Below, piece after piece: positions 56,427-64,000 of a DNA stretch of 64,000 nucleotides (within the stretch, counting starts at the first letter, position 1; each line of letters opens with the position of its first letter). Origin of the DNA: Ilyonectria destructans (lineage: Eukaryota > Ascomycota > Sordariomycetes > Hypocreales > Nectriaceae); NCBI GenBank assembly GCA_020740775.1, contig JAHEWK010000003.1, positions 1,178,001 to 1,242,000 of the forward strand, written 5' to 3'. A program made the translations under genes and the position numbers. The notes beneath the pieces were generated by a model. The model saw only the letters and a program-made list of their open reading frames with translations, was not told the DNA's origin and ran no database searches.

Positions 56427-57490
56427 ATGGCTCAGTCAGTATGCTACGGTACGTGCTATTCCCCTCATTGGCAAATATGAGTGGTACTGACTCACCATTC
56501 CGATATTAGTGACCCTGGATGTCTTCACGGACAAAAGGTAATAGTCTAAGAGAGAATAATCGTCATGGTTTAGCTAATACTGAGTTTTTCAGATTCAAGG
56601 GCAACCAAGTCGCTGTCGTGGAGGTTCCCAATGAACCGTTGTCGACCCAGCACATGCAGATGATTGCTCGAGAGTTCAACTTTTCCGAAACGGTTTTTCT
56701 ACATCGCCCAGACCCAGCTCAAAGACCTAAGATCAACATCTTCACCCCTGTGAACGAAATGGACTTTGCTGGGCATCCGGTCATCGGCACCGGTCACGTC
56801 TTATTTCGCCAGCTTCTATCTAACCCTAAGTACTCTACAGAGTCGACACCAAAGTCTCTCGAAATCCAAATCAATGCCGGAATTGTCTCCGTGCAATATG
56901 ACTCGGAGAAGCAAACTGTGTCCGCCCAGGTGCCACACAATGTCCACATCCACGGCGTGGGTGCGTCATTGAAGAGCATCGTGGATACCCAGCCAGGACT
57001 TGCAATCAGCGACGAAGTCAAGGATTCATTCCCGTTAGTCTCCATCGTAAAGGGAGTTACCTACGTCCTGGTAGATTTTACGAAGCAGTCCGACTTGTTC
57101 GCTTCCGTGAAGCCTGGTCCGTGTCCTGTTACTCCGCTCGATGCTGAATGGGCACCGTCATTCACCGGTGTGATGTATTACAGAGTTTTGGGTATTCGAA
57201 TCGAGCAAGACAAGAAAGTTTGGGATCTTCGAGTGCGCATGATTGCCATCAATCTGGAGGATCCGGCTTGTGGCAGCGGCTCATGCTCGTTGGGGGTATA
57301 CCTCGCTCTAGAGGACGGTAAAGAAAACGGCTCTTACAGATTTTACCTAGACCAGGGGTCAGAGATTGGAAGAGACAGCAGTATAATTGTGGATATTGTG
57401 CTCAATGAACGTGGAGATGGGGTGGCATCGGTGTTGCTTTCTGGTCGGGCAGCGCCTGTAACGGAGGGAAAGATCATGTTGCCTGAATGA
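56427..57490 (+). CDS. PhzF-family protein (phenazine-biosynthesis-like epimerase/isomerase fold)
   Basis: Three exons: 56427-56448, 56510-56537 and 56593-57490, with introns of 61 and 55 nt (branches CTGAC and GCTAATAC); 315 residues. The spliced start MAQSVCYVTLDVFTDKRFKG is the classic PhzF N-terminus (xDVFTxxxFxGNxVAVV), which confirms the two tiny first exons. NFSETVFL carries the catalytic Glu of the PhzF fold, MDFAGHPVIGTGHVL is the conserved His/Gly block, and DPACGSGSCSLGVYLAL is the C-terminal Gly/Ser signature. The fold consists of two diaminopimelate-epimerase-like halves. Family members isomerise varied small metabolites; there is no phenazine cluster here, so the substrate is unknown. 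Confidence 0.92.
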
Positions 57491-58437
57491 TGGGATCCTG
57501 GCCAGTAGTCACATCAGTTAACATGTTGTCAATCAATAATCATCATTTATTCACAATGCTCATCATCTTCATCTTCCTCTTCCCCCCAAGGAAGACTTTC
57601 CCTTTCATTTCTCTGTCGTTATCTTCTCGGCTGGACATGCAGTGCTCTGCTTCCGTTGCGTTTGATCAATCCGCCAGATCTAAATTCACGGCCTTCGTAT
57701 CCTTCGGTCATTTTGTCATACAATCCTTCAACCTTCGCTTCTTCAACTCACACAACACTAGCACATCCCTATCTCACACACGATAACTGAACGTCTCCAA
57801 CTCTCAAAAGACCAAAGCATCTCCGCCAATAATCATCAGGCTGCCCCAGAAAACAACAACACAGTGCTAAAGAAGGCATAAGCTAGAACAACATACCACC
57901 ACTAAGAGTTGATCAGGTCCTCAAACAGGTGCCATCTAGGGCGTAAGACGCGATGACACGCTGATCTGTGCACCCATGGGTACGCTTGTCTATTAAATAT
58001 AATTGAAGAACAAAAATACATAAAATTAACGAGCATGCATTAAAGACCAGATATTGGAGAACGTAATAAATCAACCAACTCGTCGTCATTGTGCATATGT
58101 GTATTTTTATCAAATATCCTTTCATTATTATTCAACTCTTTGCTGCAGAGAATCAACGGGTGTTTATAGGTACCTATCGATACTTGACTTATTCTTTTTT
58201 GGATACCTAATTGCCCCAAAAAGTCCGAAGGGGTAGTACTTGGTACTAACTTTGTACTCTTGTGCCATCCCGATTCCCAACTGACTGACAGGATCAGCAC
58301 ATGCTCGGTATTAGATCTCCCCTTCCCCCTCATATTCCATACCGCTCAATATCTTCATCTACATCATGTCAAGATCGGAGAACACGCATTGGTGTCAGAC
58401 TCTTGGGACAACTCCACATACGCCGGAGCCAGTAGCT
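57491..58437. other. Convergent 3' intergenic region
   Basis: About 950 bp, AT-rich, between the 3' ends of the PhzF-family gene and the interrupted Cys-rich gene. I see no gene. Confidence 0.5.
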
Positions 58438-59790
58438 TTAAACTCGGAGACTCCTCTCGATCTCCCAATTAGTTCTATGGTCCAATATGTCAACCCCGCG
58501 AGCCGAATCCTGCTCAAGAGCCTCCTTCATCCTCTCTAGCTGATTCGTTCCCAAATTTAGGAGACCTGCGTATCGAAGGAGCTCGAAAGTTGTGGTGCAT
58601 CGGCGATCATCGCACCATGTGATGTGTTTAGTATCTTGGTCGACGAAATGCCCATAGCTTTCTGGGTTGAGCTTGCTAGTCCACGCCTCCTGGGTGGCAC
58701 CGCCTTTTTCTAAACTCCACCAGCAAGTTCTTTCGATTGAGCAATGTTCGTTGGAGAACGGATTGGCGGGTTGTGGATCGGAGTCCTTGGCCAGCGGGTC
58801 GCAGACGATACCGGTACGGCAAATGTGGCAGCTCATCCTCTGTTGCGCGGGCCGATGACAAGGGTCGCCTAATGAAAATGACTTTAAGCGGGTGAGTCGA
58901 TCGGGAGTGGTCTGGAGATGAGGGCAGAATGCTCAAGGGAAAAATGTGTGCAAATCCTTAAGCTTGGCTAAGCAGCCATCCCGACGGGTGCGAATGTCAG
59001 TACTATCTATATCAAGAGATGAAGACCATTGAATAGAATAACTGCCGCCCTTCCTTAGCCGATCGTGATTAATCGCCACATGATTGAATTTGCATGAAGT
59101 CTCCTGGCATGTTATAGTAAGGGATCTATTCTCCTTGATTCGAGGGTCTTCAAGCCAGTCTCGCGAATCTTGAAGAGAGAACTTCAGATGGGGGCAAACA
59201 GTGCAGTAGCCTTCAAACCCGATGCAAATACGAACAGAGTCTGGTGCCTTGCGTTGAGACTCGGAGAAAAAGATGGCGGGGTGGTCGACATAGCACTTTG
59301 AGCAGTCCAGAGGATCGAGAAGTGCAGCAACGCGGGGACCATAATTTGGTTTCGCCCTAGCCTTTTGGCAAGGTTGGCAAAAAGTGGGTGTCGTGTTCGT
59401 AGTGGTGGTGCCCTGAGTCTGGGGGGAAGGCTGCTCAGCTTGCTGCTCCTGCAGAGACATGTTGCTCATGCGTCGGGCGAGCTGCTCGAATAGGGGTGTT
59501 GGTGTTGTTTGTGTTGAGGCGTTTTTAGTTTCGGTGAGGGCATCCGTGGATGATGTACTGGTGGTATTTTCGTGAAACTCGACACTTCGAGGATGCTGAC
59601 ACTCGGAAGTGCTGACATCTTCATCGTGATGTGGGAGCTTACAAGACGCAGGTGTCTCATTTTCTTGCAAGCACTGTTGCTGCGGATGGGCGCGTAGTGT
59701 TTGCTTTTCCTCGGCATTATTCTTCTTGAATATGATACGCAGGCAGTGGGTGATGCGCTTGCGTAAGGATAGCTGGTATGGGCCTGACAT
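58438..59790 (-). pseudogene. Cys-rich F-box-associated-type protein gene interrupted by one in-frame TGA
   Basis: One continuous frame from the ATG at 59790 (MSGPYQLSLRKR) to 58438, broken only by a TGA at 58935-58933. The first part (285 residues) is Ser/Thr/Gln-rich, then has FCQPCQKARAKPNYGP, LDCSKCYVDHPAIFFSESQ and RICIGFEGYCTVCPHL. Directly after the TGA the same frame reads AFCPHLQTTPDRLTRLK and then SCHICRTGIVCDPL, ending with SYGHFVDQD and WCDDRRCTTTFELLRYAG. This order of Cys/His blocks recalls fungal F-box-linked proteins I know only loosely; no F-box is visible here. No convincing splice donor precedes the TGA, so an intron does not remove it. A single C-to-T change (CGA to TGA) would explain it. 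It could be two genes or a readthrough product. Confidence 0.6.
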
Positions 59791-60712
59791 CTTGCTGTAT
59801 CGGCCTTGTCGGTAGTTGGTTGAGCTTGCTTGACGTTGTAGAAAATGCACGAGGTGAAGGTGAAAGGCTGGATTCCAAGACGCGATAGTTTACAAAGAGG
59901 TGGTGGCCGAAAAGGAAGCAGACAAAGAAGCGATAGAAAAATGGGATTCATGCACATCCCAGTGTATGACCTAATCCTAAAAATAAGTCGCAGTTCAGAG
60001 AGGTTGTGTAATAAGACTAATTCTTAGCCTCCACCCCTTAGACTAAGTAACTTTTTATTTATTGGGTTAGCTTTAATATGATAACTTTTTGGCCGAAGAG
60101 GTGCTTGGAAGCTTGTTAGCTGTGTCAAATGACGACAAGAGTATTGGATGGGATTACTAGATGTGCTGAAGATTAACGGCCGAATGCGCTTTTTAGAAGT
60201 AATGCATCACATGCCCTGAAAATTGAAGGCTCAGCGGGCTGAGTTGGGGTCTAGGTAATTTACGGATCTCGGCGGGTTCACTTCTACGCATGTTGCCTAA
60301 TGTGTAAATGACCGCGACTTAACTTTATCATTTTATCAAATGAAACCCATCTAGGCGGAGGCCCTGTTGCCCGTGCAATGGCTCGGAAACTGGTAAATGA
60401 TCACATACCTTATGGGTTAACTAGTTTTTGGTGCTTTTCTAACAATTCTTAATACCAATAAGCTACGACAAACCACTGGCATACTTTGATGTATGGCCAC
60501 CAAGAACTTGGCTTAAGAAGCCTCACCCTTCCCAGCTATTCATATACTTAGTTATTTAGAACGAAATTTCTACCGATTAATAGAATGTGATCTGCCATAC
60601 ATAATCTGACCCACTGCCAATAAGTTAATCCAGTTCATATTTATCTAGCAAGCTAAATGCAACCATCACGTCATCCATCTCAGTGGATCTCCCTTCCATC
60701 CATTCGATCGAA
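59791..60712. other. AT-rich intergenic region
   Basis: About 920 bp with no long frames. Probable promoter of the interrupted Cys-rich gene on the left. Possible mutated repeat DNA. Confidence 0.45.
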
Positions 60713-61033
60713 ATGGACTCGTCCAACTCCGACAAGATCTTCCAGCTGTTTGGCACGATTTTGGAGAAGGAATCCACCGACCTAGTTAAAAAGAAGGGCT
60801 TGGCATACAGGCTGTGGCAAGCGTTGTCCGTAGCCATTGTCGCTCTCTTTTTCAGCTTTAGGCGCGCTCTAACATTTATGCTATATAGGTACATAATGGT
60901 GGGAGGCAACTTAGTAAGGCGGGACATCAGGAAACTGATGAATAGGGTCACGCCCGCGTCCACCGCCGCGGTCAAAGTCCGTCCGGTTGATGCACTTCGG
61001 CCTCCAGAACTCCATCATTTCATTCTCGACTAG
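60713..61033 (+). CDS. Short hypothetical protein with one hydrophobic segment
   Basis: 106 residues from ATG 60713 (MDSSNSDKIFQLFGTILEKE). A hydrophobic stretch ALSVAIVALFFSFRRAL near residue 47 could be a membrane segment; the rest is basic. I recognise no family. It sits in an AT-rich, gene-poor region and an opposing frame of similar length overlaps it, so it may be spurious. Confidence 0.25.
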   Translation: MDSSNSDKIFQLFGTILEKESTDLVKKKGLAYRLWQALSVAIVALFFSFRRALTFMLYRYIMVGGNLVRRDIRKLMNRVTPASTAAVKVRPVDALRPPELHHFILD

Positions 61034-61086
61034 CCAGGGATTGCTGCCGGCGTAGATACCGCCCTACGGTAGCCCGGGTGCATAAA

Positions 61087-61691
61087 CTACTGGCCATTTT
61101 GGTATCTTGCAAAGTTCCTGCGGATGTTTGTTAGCATCAAAATGGTTCTGGCATGGGATAGCAACAGGATCGGGGCTGGCCTAACGTTCGACGTGCATTG
61201 GCGGTCACACTGAGACCACGTGTCCCACCCAATCCATTCCAAAACGTCGGCTGCGAGCTTCCTCTTCTCTTTGATCTCTTTGGAGATGGAAGGTAAGTTT
61301 GAAGGTTCACCTTGGTGTCCGAAATAGTTGGTTATATGTTTCTCGCTCCACTCAAACATGTCCCATTCCCAAGCGCAGAGCTTCTCCATGACACAGTTTG
61401 TCGAGTGGTAGAATAGGACCTCGGTACGCGCAAGCTTTGTTGGATTGATTAGAGTCGTGTAAACAGACGCGCACCGAAAATGGTTTGCTCTTTTGATGTG
61501 ACAGAGTTATTGGGGTGGGAAACTTGGTACTCCCGGTAAGGGGCAAGGATTGCATGCGACAGTTCATGGATCTTTGTTACAATAGCCTCTGGTAAAGCAT
61601 TAATAGTTTGTCCCCACGCCGCATTTATCGATCCATCAGTCCCAGAAAACACACCACGACAAGCTAGTATTGAGCTTCGAGCTATTATCAT
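61087..61691 (-). pseudogene. Fragment of an unrecognised gene with an HELSH (zincin-like) motif, frame broken
   Basis: The first frame (61691-61449) reads INALPEAIVTKIHELSHAIL, where HELSH has the HExxH form of zinc metallopeptidases. It stops at a TAA near 61450. A second frame, open from about 61475 on, continues with LINPTKLARTEVLFYHSTNC and then WEWDMFEWSEKHITNYFGHQ and IGWDTWSQCDRQC, which looks like real protein. I found no splice pair that joins the two frames cleanly, so a frameshift is likely. No start codon context or family is clear. One HExxH can occur by chance. Confidence 0.4.
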
Positions 61692-62288
61692 AAGTTAACT
61701 GGGAGTTCTTGTACTGTATAGTTCTATCGAAGTCCATTATGAAGTAAAGCATTGGTTAGAGGGCTCAAGGATGCAAGAACTGGATCACCTTTATTGCTTT
61801 TCCAGGAGACTTCCGTAACGTATTGTGGACGGTGCCAGATAATATGGACAGAGTAAGAGATGTGGCAATGATCCTCCCTTATAGTCAGATGTATGTACTA
61901 TCTTAACCTCATCGGTGCTTCATATAACCTCATGCAACTGATCAAAGGATGGTGTCGCATTTCTATTAGACATGTCTAGTCCCACTTAAATTCTAGGCTA
62001 GGCGTAACAAACAACTTCTTGTAACCTCTGTAAAAATCATAAATTACTAGCAACAACGCGTGTACTGAATATCTTATTACGGCAATAGAACGAGCTATAG
62101 AAAGAAATAACAGACAATGCACAATCTGGTCTCTTTGCAATCAGGAACGTGTCTGGAAGAATTAAATCCCTAGGATACACTCAAGCGTGATGCAAGTACC
62201 CATTCGTTAGATAGATATAAGCCAGCAAAAGGTACCCAACACACCATCTCGTCCATGTTAGAACACATGATTCGGCTGAAGCCACCAC
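61692..62288. other. AT-rich intergenic region
   Basis: About 600 bp without supportable genes, between the HELSH fragment and the 3' end of the SBP56-like gene. Confidence 0.5.
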
Positions 62289-63963
62289 TTAGTAGTAAAT
62301 GGGGTTCTTGGGGTCAGTTAAGTCGAAGATAACAGAGCTGTGAGGACGAGCACCACCACGGCTCTTAGTGAAGATAGACTCAAAGTCAATAGATCGGTTG
62401 AAGCTGAGGGATCCGTCGTCGAGGATGTCAATCCAGTGACCCTTGTAGTCGGCAGGGGTGTTGACAATAGAAATCTGTGAATTCGGATGTTAGAAGGCCT
62501 CCTTAGCGCGTATTGTGAGGAGTTACATACATCTCCAGCCTGAACGAAGTATCCAGTGACCAAAAGGTTCTTCTTATCGGGAGAGATCTTGACATAGTGC
62601 GGGCCGATGATAGGCTGCTGCTCATTGGGGTCATCGAGGCGCTTGACGTTCTCAAGGTCCGAGATATCGAGGGCAGCGATGTGGTTTCCAAGGGTGATTG
62701 TGAAGTAAGCGAACTTGCCATCAGTGGAAATATCGGAGTAGATGGCAAGGGATTCCTTGGCCTTGTCGCCGAGATCGTAAAGGAGCTTGGCCACACCCTG
62801 GTTACCGTTGGAGTCCTTGCGGAAGGGGTAGATAATCCAGACTTGACCAGGACCAACAGCACTAAATGGTGCAAATAATATTATTAGCCGTGTTATCGGC
62901 TATTGGTTATTAGGAAGGGTACTCACGTTGCAAGGGCAGCACTCTCCTTGTTTCCGGGGATGAACTTGACATCCTGGATACCTTGTCCCTGTGAATGTGT
63001 TAGAAAATGGCTCGTCCGCAAATACCTTTCTATCACTTACGTTGGGGATGGTAATTGTAGAAATGATCGTACGAGAGTCAAGGTCCCAGAGCCGCAAGGT
63101 GTCGGCCTTTTGGATTCCGGTCGTAGGCTTCAGAATCGACAGGGGTACGACAAAGTCAGAAGTAAGAATAATCTTCTTCTTGAAGTCAATGCTCAGACCG
63201 TGAGGGGAGAATTGCTTTTCAAGAATGTTAAGCGTGCTCTGAACATCTTCTGGCCACTCATGGAGGATGTTTCCACCGGCATCAGTCTCGATAAGTCGGC
63301 CAGGGGAAGTGCCAACGGCGCTACCCATGTAGGTGATGAAGAATCCACTGTCGCCAATGATTAGATACAGTCCATCAGATACAGAATATTACTTACCCTT
63401 CAGGCTTGGCTCGGATCTCGTCCACGATGGAGCCCAGAAGACCCCGGTTACTGTGGCTAAACTTGGGGTGGTATGGGTCCGAGGTGTCGAAGTAGAATGC
63501 CGTATCCTGGGTCTTCAGGAGGGACAGCAGACCACCACCGACCAACAACTGTCCGTCTGTCGACGGACCCAGGTGATGGGGAGAGTTGCCACTGGAGGGG
63601 ACGTCGGTAATATCAATGAAGGTACCGAAGGTTTTCTTGAAGGTGTAAGCGATTTGTTCCTTGCGCAAGTATGAGGTAGATTCTTACATCATCCAGGCTG
63701 ACGGTAGCCAAGAAATCCTTGTGCTTGTTATCACCAGCTCCAGTCCAGAAGTAGCCAATCTTCTTAGGCTTGATGTTGGACACCGCAAAGGGAGGGCTGT
63801 CCAAAGGAGGAGTGGGAACCTGCAGGATAGGCAGTGGAGGGGCGTTTTCGGCCAGGGGCTCAGTCACGCCAGGAATCGCAGGAATCAGAGGCGGGAGACT
63901 GAGAGCCGAGGTATGTGTGGCTAAGTAGCCCACAAGGGTGGCGAGAGAAACCAAGGAAGGCAT
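62289..63963 (-). CDS. Secreted YVTN/WD40-like beta-propeller protein resembling selenium-binding protein 56
   Basis: Six exons: 63963-63688, 63635-63397, 63347-63041, 62988-62927, 62861-62531 and 62474-62289. The introns are 49-65 nt and the product is 466 residues. A signal peptide MPSLVSLATLVGYLATHTSA is followed by a Pro-rich stretch and a propeller domain. The blocks NSPHHLGPSTDGQLLVGGG, FSPHGLSIDFKKKIILTSDF, DTLRLWDLDSRTIISTITIP, KFIPGN and GPHYVKISPDKKNLLVTGYF follow the order seen in SBP56/methanethiol-oxidase proteins, which have PHHMG and a similar HGLxxD-type block. The Cys-rich CSSC selenium-binding motif of SBP56 is absent, so this is a diverged secreted relative. Intron 1 has a weak acceptor (TTCAAG). 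The activity is unknown. Confidence 0.75.
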
Positions 63964-64000
63964 TTTCAAGAACTTGCAAAGACGGTATAAGTGGCTCCGA

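Noticed and set aside
57487..57786. A 99-codon frame overlapping the end of the PhzF-family gene
   Set aside because: It overlaps the stop codon of a firm gene, is hydrophobic and low in complexity, and has no recognisable features.

Overview
The window is nuclear DNA of a filamentous ascomycete. The genes carry short introns of about 43 to 140 bp with GTRNGT-type donors, CTAAC- or CTGAC-like branch points and YAG acceptors. Gene content is typical of Sordariomycetes. The peptide pheromone core WCMRPGQSCW resembles pheromones of Hypocreales and Glomerellales more than the QWC-type peptides of Neurospora, so I favour one of those two orders without fixing a genus. I saw no tRNA, rRNA, CRISPR array or intact transposon.

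Layout. 1-5 kb: a 5'-truncated SWR1 chromatin-remodelling ATPase. 5-6 kb: an alpha-type sex pheromone precursor with five identical decapeptides. 8-10 kb: a secreted two-propeller phytase-like protein with an EGF-like centre. 11.5-12.7 kb: a seven-TM protein. 15.5-16.7 kb: an amidoligase-family protein. 17.2-19.4 kb: a small Cys/Gln-rich protein and an HsbA-like secreted protein. 19.7-25.2 kb: a branched-chain aminotransferase and a catalytically degenerate trehalose-synthase regulatory subunit (TPS3/TSL1-like). 25.2-30.8 kb: a 5.6 kb stretch in which I can support no gene. 30.8-37.1 kb: RSA4 (Notchless), a FAR1-like DNA-binding protein and the meiotic MutS homologue MSH4.

The main feature is a complete quinate utilisation cluster at 37.2-52.0 kb. 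It holds an inositol-monophosphatase-like protein (qutG/qa-x), catabolic 3-dehydroquinase (qutE/qa-2), 3-dehydroshikimate dehydratase (qutC/qa-4), quinate dehydrogenase (qutB/qa-3), quinate permease (qutD/qa-y), the Zn2Cys6 activator (qutA/qa-1F) and the AROM-derived repressor (qutR/qa-1S). The permease imports quinate, then QutB, QutE and QutC convert it to protocatechuate for ring cleavage elsewhere. QutA switches the genes on and QutR holds QutA in check. Near-consensus activator sites lie in the shared promoters. Just past qutR is a frameshifted remnant of a second qutA-like gene, in the place and orientation where the Neurospora order would put qa-1F.

From 52 kb to the right end the DNA becomes visibly richer in A+T and more accessory. 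It holds a GH39-type glycosidase, a PhzF-family protein, a Cys-rich F-box-associated-type gene broken by one in-frame TGA, a fragment with an HELSH motif, and a secreted SBP56-like beta-propeller protein. All intron/exon models were worked out by eye from splice signals and frame continuity.
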